Assembly (NCBI GenBank): GCA_021648045.1
Contig: JAKITM010000106.1
Coordinates: 1-8,103 of the forward strand
DNA from: Lysobacterales bacterium
GTDB taxonomy: Bacteria; Pseudomonadota; Gammaproteobacteria; Xanthomonadales; SZUA-36
Direction of reading: 5' to 3'
Length of the DNA: 8,103 nucleotides
Shown here one piece after another: positions 1 to 5,761 of this stretch. A model generated the notes under the pieces. The model had not been told where the DNA came from and did not search any database. It saw only the letters and a program-made list of their open reading frames with translations. Position 1 is the stretch's first letter, and each line of letters begins with the position of its first letter. A program made the position numbers and the translations under genes.

Positions 1-787
1 AGCTGGCATAACGAGCCTCCATTTCATCCAGTTGCAGCAGGCTTAATGCACTCAGCATTTGTCGTCGGCAGAGGCCGTTGCTGGTGTCGATACGGTCGAA
101 GCGTTTAACCAGAATAACATCCTTGTGCAGAGATCTTTTCAATGAAACACTGGCTGTATTGAGGCCGCAACGAGAAGCTAGGGTCATGGCGATGAACTCG
201 GCTTTTACCGCATTATAAGTATCCGCCGTTGAGCTGAACTTGGCGATATAGTGATTCGGTCCTTCTTCAAGTATGGCCTTGGGTCGTGCCCCGCCTACAC
301 TGGTGCCGCGCAGCAGCGCATTTTCAAGCTCTACCGGAAGGGTTTGGTGATTTTCTACCATTTCCGCAGCCCGGATTAATTCGTGCAGTTGCGGGTGGCT
401 CATCGCACGGGCTACATACTGTTTGCTGCTGGCTTGGAAGTCTAGCGCGCCAATTCTGTCGCTACCAGATAACAACAGGTAGTCGAGTTCGTTCAGCCCA
501 GTTTTAACCAGACTGCTTTCCAGTACTCTTCGGCCCCAGGCATCCGGTCCGGCATCACGCAGGCACGATGGCATAATACTCATGCCTAGAGTTTCCTGTA
601 TCCCGCTTTGTAGTGGTAATTCAAAAGGTGATAGCGCGATAGCATTTTCCCGCTCGAGATAACTCCTGCCATAAGTGAAGCTGAATCTCTGCGGGCTGTT
701 GCCTGCATCAAAAAGTCTCCCGGCCACCACGGGCAGGTTTTCTTTCGGCAGCCATATCCAGACGAAAGCCTCAGTATTAAAAGTCAT
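1..787 (-). CDS. hipA: HipA-family serine/threonine kinase toxin, C-terminal part cut off by the window edge
   Basis: Toxin half of a type II HipBA toxin-antitoxin module; family members are protein kinases, the E. coli one phosphorylating glutamyl-tRNA synthetase and causing growth arrest. Frame read by hand: 262 residues are visible, running off position 1 with no stop (family length is usually about 400-440). Residues about 8-110 match the N-terminal subdomain that packs on HipB. Residues 161-171 (GTSVGGARPKA) are the glycine-rich ATP loop, with Ser163 where E. coli HipA has its autophosphorylated Ser150. IAKF (181-184) carries the probable ATP-binding Lys183, followed by an acidic Glu197, then KRFDR (228-232) and SALSLLQLDE (246-255). 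The catalytic Asp/DFG-like end lies outside the window, so activity cannot be judged. The ATG at 787 lies inside the end of hipB (11-nt overlap, 777-787), so translation is probably coupled. The specific kinase target is unknown. Confidence 0.9.
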   Translation of the reverse strand, partial: MTFNTEAFVWIWLPKENLPVVAGRLFDAGNSPQRFSFTYGRSYLERENAIALSPFELPLQSGIQETLGMSIMPSCLRDAGPDAWGRRVLESSLVKTGLNELDYLLLSGSDRIGALDFQASSKQYVARAMSHPQLHELIRAAEMVENHQTLPVELENALLRGTSVGGARPKAILEEGPNHYIAKFSSTADTYNAVKAEFIAMTLASRCGLNTASVSLKRSLHKDVILVKRFDRIDTSNGLCRRQMLSALSLLQLDEMEARYAS

Positions 788-1115
788 CGTCAGCTATCAC
801 TGTTTTTCGCCCACTGCGCTGCGGCAAAATAGTGGTAAGTGCTGCCAGGCTTTTTGTCAGTTGGTCCAGCTCACGCTGGTTTTTAGCCAGTAATGGGATG
901 CCAACAATTGCGGCAGCTTCAAAAACTGTGCCTACGGCAACTTTTAAATTGCCTTTTTCAATCGCCCGGACAGTCAATAGGCTGACCCCGAGGCGTTCAG
1001 CCAAGGCTGCTTGGCTCATATTACGCTGTTTGCGAGCGGCTTTGATCATGGTGGCCAGAAGGGCCACCGCACGAAGGGTATGGTTTGAACAGGTAGAAAG
1101 AGACGCTGTTTTCAT
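777..1115 (-). CDS. hipB: HipB-like XRE-family antitoxin / autoregulator
   Basis: 112 residues. A lambda-repressor-like helix-turn-helix (XRE) domain spans about residues 24-77, with SQAALAERLGVS then LLTVRAIEKG (34-55) as the HTH core. Its position directly before hipA, overlapping it by 11 nt, identifies it as the antitoxin, which in this family binds HipA and represses the operon. The first 22 residues are an N-terminal extension before the HTH. The tail after the HTH (about 78-112) is Leu/Gln-rich, then basic (QRSGRK), and ends in ADDDF; in E. coli a flexible HipB tail is the route to proteolysis, so this may be analogous (inference). The ATG at 1115 has no Shine-Dalgarno sequence, the upstream bases being almost all A/T. 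A GTG at codon 17 or ATG at codon 23 (just before the HTH) are possible alternative starts, also without good ribosome sites. Confidence 0.85.
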   Translation of the reverse strand: MKTASLSTCSNHTLRAVALLATMIKAARKQRNMSQAALAERLGVSLLTVRAIEKGNLKVAVGTVFEAAAIVGIPLLAKNQRELDQLTKSLAALTTILPQRSGRKTVIADDDF

Positions 1116-1170
1116 ATATATAATATAACATATATTAAATGGCTTTATGTATTATATATTATATACAAGT
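1116..1170 (-). promoter_or_regulatory. AT-rich hipBA promoter/operator candidate
   Basis: Between the start of hipB and the end of the glutaredoxin-fusion gene lies a nearly pure A/T tract on both sides of a short G-containing centre. An 11-bp perfect inverted repeat, tatataatata (1117-1127) and tatattatata (1155-1165), is centred near 1141. On the minus strand the tract holds two TATAAT hexamers suitable as -10 boxes, but I found no good -35 at 16-18 bp. HipB-type antitoxins bind inverted repeats in their own promoter, so this is the natural operator site. Since the repeat is all A/T, chance similarity cannot be excluded. Confidence 0.4.
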
Positions 1171-1197
1171 AAGCCCAGCATCTATGGATTTGATTGT

Positions 1198-2121
1198 TTA
1201 GTACTGGGCCACCGAATCATCCACCTCCAGAGACCAGGCATTGATACCACCGGTAACATTGTGGATATTAGTAAACCCCTTGCGGCGGAAGTGTTCAGCA
1301 GCACCTTGTGAACTATTGCCGTGCTGGCAAATAAATGCCATTGCGGTGTCTTTGGGCATGTTTTCCAGCTTTTCCAGCATGGCTTTGTCCAACGCATCTG
1401 AGCCTGGAATACTTGCCAGTGCGCGTTCTTGTGGGTTGCGGATATCCAGCAGCAGGATTTCATGGCTATCTAGGCGTTGTTTAAGTTCACTAGCTGACAA
1501 CTGGTTGACCGGCTTGGGTGCGCCGGGTAAATCAATTTTCAGGCCTTCGCCATCGAGAGTGTCTACCCAGTCGATAAGCGCGCCTTTGGCTTTTTGGGCG
1601 GTAGGCAGGTCCATCAGGATTTTCATGCCGTTGGATTCAACTTCAATTTCGTGACCTTCGACCGCAGCTAATTGGAAGCGCGCCTGCCAGCTGTTATCGA
1701 TACTAAAATGCAGAGCCAGGTCATCATGTCCGCTCATGGCTTCAGAAATATTTTTTACTGCCTGATCAGTAATGCTGATTTCCGGCGGGCTGCGGTCAGG
1801 TTTAGGCTGACCCAGCATTTCGTGTAGTTCGCCGGAATTGAACATGCCGGTAATAATGTCGCAACCGCCAATTAGTTCACCATCAATATACAACTGTGGA
1901 ATGGTTGGCCAATCGCCGTAGACTTTAATGCCTTCACGAATGGCTTCATCGGCCAGCACATTAATGCTGTGGAACTCTGGAAGCAATTGGTTCAGCATGC
2001 CTATGGTAGTCGCGGAAAACCCGCACATGGGTTGTTCTGGTGTGCCTTTCATAAATAGCACAACCTTGTCTTGTTGCAGGTGGTTTTCAATAGCTTCGCG
2101 AGTGGCAGTATCCAGGCTCAT
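1198..2121 (-). CDS. Three-domain fusion: CGFS monothiol glutaredoxin, cysteine-less A-type (IscA/HesB-like) domain, rhodanese domain
   Basis: 307 residues from the ATG at 2121. Residues 1-105 form a Grx4/GrxD-type monothiol glutaredoxin: FMKGTPEQPMCGFS (23-36, Cys33), the TIPQLYI motif (73-79) and GGCD (85-88). This class binds a [2Fe-2S] cluster with glutathione and works in Fe-S delivery. Residues 115-202 align with the A-type carrier fold (ISITDQAVKNI at the start, DGEGLKIDLPGAP at the end) but contain none of the three ligand cysteines. Residues 207-297 are rhodanese-like: LLLDIRNPQERA, candidate active Cys265 in CQHGNSS, and the closing VTGGINAW. The role is probably Fe-S or sulfur trafficking or redox signalling in the cytoplasm, but the fused protein's reaction is unknown. 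An in-frame TTG at 2139 would add six residues but is less likely because the Shine-Dalgarno sequence sits just before the ATG. It lies 98 nt after the SET gene on the same strand. Confidence 0.9.
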   Translation of the reverse strand: MSLDTATREAIENHLQQDKVVLFMKGTPEQPMCGFSATTIGMLNQLLPEFHSINVLADEAIREGIKVYGDWPTIPQLYIDGELIGGCDIITGMFNSGELHEMLGQPKPDRSPPEISITDQAVKNISEAMSGHDDLALHFSIDNSWQARFQLAAVEGHEIEVESNGMKILMDLPTAQKAKGALIDWVDTLDGEGLKIDLPGAPKPVNQLSASELKQRLDSHEILLLDIRNPQERALASIPGSDALDKAMLEKLENMPKDTAMAFICQHGNSSQGAAEHFRRKGFTNIHNVTGGINAWSLEVDDSVAQY

Positions 2122-2219
2122 AAGTTTCTCCGGGTGCAAATTGTTGTTTAAATTCTATCGTTATAAAGTGGGGCTATATTAAAACTATTCAAGAGGGGCC
2201 ACGATACGTTTTCCTCGGC
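2122..2219 (-). promoter_or_regulatory. 98-bp leader that may hold a promoter for the glutaredoxin fusion
   Basis: This gap separates the SET gene stop from the glutaredoxin-fusion start. It is AT-rich and contains a TATAAC hexamer (2160-2165) and a TTGAAT hexamer (2187-2192) on the minus strand, but these are 21 bp apart, too far for a standard sigma-70 promoter. I see no rho-independent terminator after the SET gene, so read-through from the upstream gene pair is possible. A separate promoter is plausible from the size of the gap but not demonstrated. Confidence 0.25.
2127..2131 (-). promoter_or_regulatory. Shine-Dalgarno site fixing the start of the glutaredoxin fusion
   Basis: GGAGA on the minus strand ends 5 nt before the ATG at 2121. 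It lies inside the six-codon extension that would result from starting at the TTG at 2139, so it argues for the ATG as the true start. Confidence 0.8.
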
Positions 2220-2552
2220 TTAATCCTCTTCATCCCATTGGTAGTCGAAGGTGACTTCATCACCAGCGGTGATATTGCCTAATGCATAGAGATCGGTGTC
2301 GTAGAATTCTGCATTGGGCTCGCTGGAGTGGTTCAGGAAGCGCATTTCATTATTGCCATCAACGCCCACCCATTCATCGTCTGCCTCATCCCAGGCCCAT
2401 AGCACATGCATGCCGTTATCCATGGTTTTTTTGCCGGCATAAGTGCCAATAAAAGCTTCTGCCGGAATATCTTCACGGGCAAATAATCCACGCCCGTGAA
2501 TCGGAGAATTTGCGACACGCACGAGAGGGTTTTTGTCGAATGGTTTACTCAT
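2220..2552 (-). CDS. Small SET-domain protein, putative lysine methyltransferase
   Basis: 110 residues, essentially a stand-alone SET domain. Visible motifs are SPIHGRGLFARE (16-27, the SET N-terminal S-x-x-x-GxG/FA motif), RFLNHSSEPNAEF (71-83, the NHS motif that forms the S-adenosylmethionine-binding pseudoknot) and GDEVTFDYQW (97-106, carrying the conserved catalytic-type Tyr104). SET proteins transfer a methyl group from S-adenosylmethionine to lysine side chains. No pre-SET or post-SET cysteine cluster is present, and the protein has no cysteine at all, which is usual for short bacterial members. The C-terminus is acidic (WDEED). The start ATG overlaps the end of the upstream 372-residue gene by 8 nt with no clear Shine-Dalgarno sequence, so translation is probably coupled. 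The substrate is unknown; the coupled upstream protein is an obvious candidate partner or target (inference). Confidence 0.88.
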   Translation of the reverse strand: MSKPFDKNPLVRVANSPIHGRGLFAREDIPAEAFIGTYAGKKTMDNGMHVLWAWDEADDEWVGVDGNNEMRFLNHSSEPNAEFYDTDLYALGNITAGDEVTFDYQWDEED

Positions 2553-3663
2553 TGTTGGTGCTTAACTTCCGCTGATTTTGGTCTATACAGAGGCCAGTAT
2601 ACTGATTAACAGTGATGGTTTTGGGGTAACGGGCAGTTAGTAAGGCTTTTAGCTCTTCAATACCGGCAGGTTTAAGTGGGTAATAATTAAATTGCTGACC
2701 ATCTACATTGGCACTGGTAGCAAGCAATCCGAGTTGTGGATTGAAGTGGTGAGTAATGCCCTCGCTGCGGGCATTGCCGGTGCTTGGCTCACAATAGAGC
2801 GAATCAAGTTGTTGCTCGCCTTTATTGCTTAATACCAGAATATTCACAGCCAGACCGTGGGCTTCGAGCAGTAATGCCGATTGCCGATATAGGTTTAGCC
2901 AGGCAAGGTAATTTTCTTCAGGCTCTGAGAACGCTGCCGCCCATTGGTCAAAGCTTAAAAAGTGAATGTTTACTGTGCCATTACGGTATTTGATTTTCGG
3001 GCCATTCTCAAGACAGATATCAGCGCTGAAGTTTGGCTTGTGCAGCATCTTCTCCAGCCATTGCCACAATGGGGCAAGACCCGTTGTTTCCAGCTGCATA
3101 TACAACATAGCCAGCAAGTCATTAAGAGTCATAAAGCGAGCATGGATTATTTTTTGCCCCAGCTCTTCTTGTAACCATTGAGCGCTATGTGCAGATAATT
3201 GACCTTTTTCTAGCAGCAGGTGTTCCAGTTGCTCTGCCAATGGGTCGATAAGTTCAGCGCTGGCGCTCAGTTGCAGCGGAATTAATTGGAATGACCCTCC
3301 CATAAGCTCAGCTTCTGGCATTAACGCAATTGCAGGTAGCTGCCCCTTATGCGCACCAAAAGCCAGTAGGCGTGGTTGAAAATCCTGACCGGAAAAACTG
3401 GCTTCTAGCAGTTTTGAAAGAGTGTTAAAAATCGGCAGATCCGCTCGTAATAACTGGCTTTGGTCGTACAATGCTGCACTTGTAGTTATCGCTGTTTTTT
3501 GCACATCGGGCAGTATTTCCGCAAGATCTACAGACAAGTGAGCAAGCAACTGCTGGGCCATGCTTTTGGAAAACATAAACACGCTGGGGTTGAAGCTTTC
3601 CGCTTGGCTTTCAATCGCCACAAATAATGGCAGGTGCCGGAGTGAATTATTAGGGCTGGGCAT
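2545..3663 (-). CDS. Conserved-looking hypothetical protein of unknown function
   Basis: 372 residues that I do not recognise. It has no signal peptide or membrane segment and looks cytosolic and soluble, rich in Leu, Ala and Gln. Residues about 133-170 and 176-208 look helical (PLAEQLEHLLLEKG; LNDLLAMLYMQLETTG; PLWQWLEKML). Residues about 225-330 look like mixed alpha/beta with beta strands (GTVNIHFLSF, AVNILVLSN, QFNYYPL). Three cysteines (217, 291, 359) are scattered with no metal-binding spacing. Codon use resembles its neighbours and the frame is uninterrupted over 1.1 kb, supporting a real gene. The ATG at 3663 has no strong Shine-Dalgarno sequence. The gene is divergent from elaA across 45 bp and its stop overlaps the SET gene by 8 nt, so the pair is probably co-expressed and may act together. 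Confidence 0.75.
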   Translation of the reverse strand: MPSPNNSLRHLPLFVAIESQAESFNPSVFMFSKSMAQQLLAHLSVDLAEILPDVQKTAITTSAALYDQSQLLRADLPIFNTLSKLLEASFSGQDFQPRLLAFGAHKGQLPAIALMPEAELMGGSFQLIPLQLSASAELIDPLAEQLEHLLLEKGQLSAHSAQWLQEELGQKIIHARFMTLNDLLAMLYMQLETTGLAPLWQWLEKMLHKPNFSADICLENGPKIKYRNGTVNIHFLSFDQWAAAFSEPEENYLAWLNLYRQSALLLEAHGLAVNILVLSNKGEQQLDSLYCEPSTGNARSEGITHHFNPQLGLLATSANVDGQQFNYYPLKPAGIEELKALLTARYPKTITVNQYTGLCIDQNQRKLSTNNE

Positions 3664-3708
3664 GAGTTATGATGTTGATTGTTTCGAGTGACTGGGAATT
3701 GTAACCGA
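3664..3708. promoter_or_regulatory. 45-bp divergent intergenic region between the hypothetical gene and elaA
   Basis: Two genes start in opposite directions only 45 bp apart. I find no convincing -35/-10 pair inside it for either direction, so at least one promoter must extend into the 5' end of the opposite gene, which would make the two transcripts mutually affecting. The only ribosome-site-like sequence for elaA is a GGGA about 11 nt before its ATG, which is weak. Confidence 0.35.
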
Positions 3709-4161
3709 ATGTCTGAAAATAATACGATCTGGAACTGGTATTCCTTTGCGGAACTGAATGCCGACACGCTCTATCAGATGCTGGCTTTGCGATGTGAAGT
3801 GTTCGTGGTTGAACAAAATTGCCCCTATCAGGATATGGACGGCCTTGATCAGGCGGCTTGGCATCTTTGTGGAGTGCAGGGGACTGAGCTGGTGGCATAC
3901 CTGCGCCTGCTAGCCCCAGGGGTGAAATATGCAGAACCTGCCATTGGTCGGGTTATTGTTGGTTTAGGGCAACGCAGTAGTGGGCTTGGTCGGGAATTGA
4001 TGGAGCAAGGCATGCAAGCTACCGAGCGTTATTATCCGGGCCAGGGTATCCGTTTATCAGCACAATTTCATCTACAGAATTTCTACACCAGTCTCGGCTT
4101 TAAGCCCGAAGGTGATGAATACCTTGAAGATAATATCCCCCATATCGAAATGTTCAGATAA
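3709..4161 (+). CDS. elaA: ElaA-family GNAT N-acetyltransferase
   Basis: 150 residues, close to the E. coli ElaA length of 153. GNAT enzymes transfer acetyl from acetyl-CoA to an amine; the natural substrate of ElaA is not established. The ElaA signature is very clear: LRCEVFVVEQNCPYQDMDGLD (27-47). It is followed by IGRVIVGLGQRSSGLGREL (79-97), which contains the acetyl-CoA pyrophosphate loop Q-R-S-S-G-L-G (88-94), then HLQNFYTSLGF (121-131) and the closing IPHIEMFR. An in-frame TTG at 3679 would add ten residues (MFRVTGNCNR), but the ATG at 3709 fits the family start. It is the only plus-strand gene in the window, apparently monocistronic, with a terminator just downstream and a divergent neighbour just upstream. 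Confidence 0.93.
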   Translation: MSENNTIWNWYSFAELNADTLYQMLALRCEVFVVEQNCPYQDMDGLDQAAWHLCGVQGTELVAYLRLLAPGVKYAEPAIGRVIVGLGQRSSGLGRELMEQGMQATERYYPGQGIRLSAQFHLQNFYTSLGFKPEGDEYLEDNIPHIEMFR

Positions 4162-4179
4162 AACTTGATGGGGTTTATT

Positions 4180-4206
4180 GTCGTTGAAACAGCGACTGTA
4201 TTTTTT
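4180..4206 (+). terminator. Rho-independent terminator after elaA
   Basis: GTCGTTG (4180-4186) pairs with CAGCGAC (4190-4196) through an AAA loop, seven base pairs with one G-U. It is followed after four bases by six Ts (4201-4206). It begins 19 nt after the elaA stop. The stem is short, so strength is moderate. In the other direction it lacks a U tract. Confidence 0.6.
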
Positions 4207-4226
4207 GATTTTCCAGTAGTTTATAT

Positions 4227-4257
4227 TCCACCAGCGTAATTATTTTTCCCTGGTGGA
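4227..4257. other. 8-bp inverted repeat just downstream of the lipoprotein gene
   Basis: TCCACCAG (4227-4234) and CTGGTGGA (4250-4257) form a perfect 8-bp stem with a 15-nt loop, immediately after the stop codon of the minus-strand lipoprotein gene (4258-4260). It could mark the 3' end of the ABC importer operon transcript. However, neither flank has the T-run of an intrinsic terminator, so it may instead stabilise the mRNA end or have no function. Confidence 0.4.
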
Positions 4258-4806
4258 TTAATGGTAGTTTTCATCCTTATTTATAGCTTCGTGATTGACC
4301 CGACTGCGATCGGAAACCCCAGCCACACGAAAATGTCCGGGTTTTCCGGGCACGGCAAAAACTTTACCGCGTTTACTAAAGGCCAACTTTTTGTTGGTAT
4401 CTAAATTAATCATCTCACCGGTAGAGCGATAGTCTAGGTCCCGGATGCTACCGTCAGTCAGTTGTTTTAGACTTTGAATAACTTCAGGATTGGCTTTTCC
4501 CCGCCAACCAGATTTCTCAGTGCCGCGTCCATCGAGACTGAGGTCGAGGGTTTGCACTCCATTAAAGGCCGGTGTATCAGCGAAAAAAAACTCAAAATGA
4601 ACCCGTGCCCTAGGAATAGCGATGTTGTTAATATTTCGAATTTGTAATTGAAACTGGATATCTTCACCAATGGTTTCAATATTGGCGATGAATATCTGTG
4701 GTGGCTGATTAGATATTTTGTGCTGTTTTCCGCCGCAAGATGTGACCAGAACAAATGCTATCAGTAACAGGAATATTTTAAAGCTGAATCGTATGTCAAT
4801 TTTCAT
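4258..4806 (-). CDS. LEA type 2 / WHy-like lipoprotein
   Basis: 182 residues. Residues 1-23 are a lipoprotein signal peptide: basic start, hydrophobic FKIFLLLIAFVLV, lipobox VTSC with Cys24. Gly25 after the cysteine, not Asp, predicts sorting to the outer membrane. The mature part, about residues 35-160, resembles bacterial LEA type 2 (WHy) proteins: PPQIFIANIETIGEDIQFQL, then the family-like IRNINNIAIPRARVHFEFFF, a later acidic turn, and KLAFSKRGKVFAVPGKPGHF near the end. These domains are immunoglobulin-like and linked to desiccation or stress, but function in Gram-negative envelopes is poorly known. The assignment is by overall look, with moderate confidence. The ATG overlaps the end of the DppF-like ATPase gene by 11 nt and has no good Shine-Dalgarno sequence, so it appears to be the coupled last gene of the importer operon. 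Confidence 0.75.
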   Translation of the reverse strand: MKIDIRFSFKIFLLLIAFVLVTSCGGKQHKISNQPPQIFIANIETIGEDIQFQLQIRNINNIAIPRARVHFEFFFADTPAFNGVQTLDLSLDGRGTEKSGWRGKANPEVIQSLKQLTDGSIRDLDYRSTGEMINLDTNKKLAFSKRGKVFAVPGKPGHFRVAGVSDRSRVNHEAINKDENYH

Positions 4807-5761
4807 AATGCAGGCATTTTACCCAATGCGGCGGATATTTGTTGATATACCTGAGCGTGGGTGTCTGTTGGCTACATACGGCCATGCCGCGCAAACAACT
4901 GCCGCTATAGCAACAGCTACCGGCTAGCGGGTTTTTTCCTCGCGCTTGCTCGGGAGGATTCAGCCTTGTAGTTTGAATTCCGGCTCCCGCTGCCGCTAGT
5001 AGGCTTTCAGTATAAGGGTGACAGGGGTTATTGAATAATACCTCGTTTTCTGCCTGCTCCAGCAATTCTCCCTGATACATAACACCGACAATATCGGCGA
5101 TAAACTGGATCACCGCAAGATCATGTGAAATAAATAGCATAGTAAAACCCAGTTCGGCCTGTAATTCCCGCAGAAGGTTAAGGATTTGCGCCTGAATGGG
5201 AGCATCCAATGCTGATACCGGCTCATCTGCGATCAGAAAGCTGGGCCGGCAGGCAAGTGCCCGGGCAATCATTACCCGTTGTTGTTGTCCACCGGAAAGT
5301 TGGTGTGGGTAGCGGTTAGCTAAAGACTGGCTAAGCCCGACCAGTTCGAATAAATTTCGTAATTGTTGCTTCCGTTGTATGGCAGTGCCGATTTTATGTA
5401 GATTGAGCGGTTCCAGGATGGCATTATCGATCATCTGACGGGGATCCAGTGCGGCCAGAGGGTTTTGAAAGATCAGTTGTATGTGCTGGCGCTGTGCCCG
5501 AAGTTCAGCTTGGCTGAGAGTGTGAATAGCTTGACCGTTGATCCAAACCTCACCAGCATCCAGTTTAACTAGTCGAAGTAACGCTAGTGCTAGGGTTGAT
5601 TTCCCACTGCCGGATTCGCCTACAAGGCCATAGGTTTTTCCCGCCGGAATAATTAAATCCAAATTGTTCAGACCAACCCGTGGGGCTTGCTTGTTATAGG
5701 ATGGCCAGAGCTTCATCAAGCCCCTAGCGTGTACCCCGGTTGGTGTATCGATAGGCTTCAC
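4796..5761 (-). CDS. Oligopeptide-type ABC importer ATPase (DppF/OppF-like)
   Basis: 321 residues; one of two ATPases that power peptide uptake through the paired permeases at the inner membrane. Walker A is GESGSGKST (48-56), Q-loop Gln99 in FQNP, signature LSGGQQQR (155-162), Walker B FLIADEP (175-181), D-loop SALD (183-186) and switch His213 in SHD. All catalytic residues are present. The C-terminal region carries C283-x5-C289-x6-C296 and Cys316, the spacing seen in the peptide-importer ATPase family and connected there with a [4Fe-4S] cluster. The start is GTG at 5761, overlapping the upstream ATPase stop by 4 nt (GTGA), with GGTGAG 3 nt before it. An internal ATG at codon 16 also has a Shine-Dalgarno-like AGGGG, but starting there would remove the first beta-strand of the domain. 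The transported substrate cannot be told from the ATPase. Confidence 0.92.
   Translation of the reverse strand: MKPIDTPTGVHARGLMKLWPSYNKQAPRVGLNNLDLIIPAGKTYGLVGESGSGKSTLALALLRLVKLDAGEVWINGQAIHTLSQAELRAQRQHIQLIFQNPLAALDPRQMIDNAILEPLNLHKIGTAIQRKQQLRNLFELVGLSQSLANRYPHQLSGGQQQRVMIARALACRPSFLIADEPVSALDAPIQAQILNLLRELQAELGFTMLFISHDLAVIQFIADIVGVMYQGELLEQAENEVLFNNPCHPYTESLLAAAGAGIQTTRLNPPEQARGKNPLAGSCCYSGSCLRGMAVCSQQTPTLRYINKYPPHWVKCLHYEN

Noticed and set aside
1241..1654. Plus-strand open frame of 137 codons
   Set aside because: It lies entirely antisense within the well-supported glutaredoxin-rhodanese gene, and its translation shows low-complexity Ser/Arg/Leu content with no recognisable domain.
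2122..2139. TTG start that adds six residues to the glutaredoxin fusion
   Set aside because: The GGAGA ribosome site lies inside this extension, correctly spaced for the ATG at 2121, and the extension has no glutaredoxin homology.
3679..3708. TTG start adding ten residues to ElaA
   Set aside because: The known ElaA length and N-terminus fit the ATG at 3709, and no ribosome site supports the TTG.
3650..3898. Minus-strand open frame of 82 codons opposite the start of elaA
   Set aside because: It overlaps elaA and the start of the hypothetical gene in other frames and has no recognisable motif; a shadow frame.
4227..4257. Inverted repeat as an intrinsic terminator of the importer operon
   Set aside because: The stem is good, but the loop is 15 nt and no T-run follows on the minus strand, so it is listed only as an inverted repeat.
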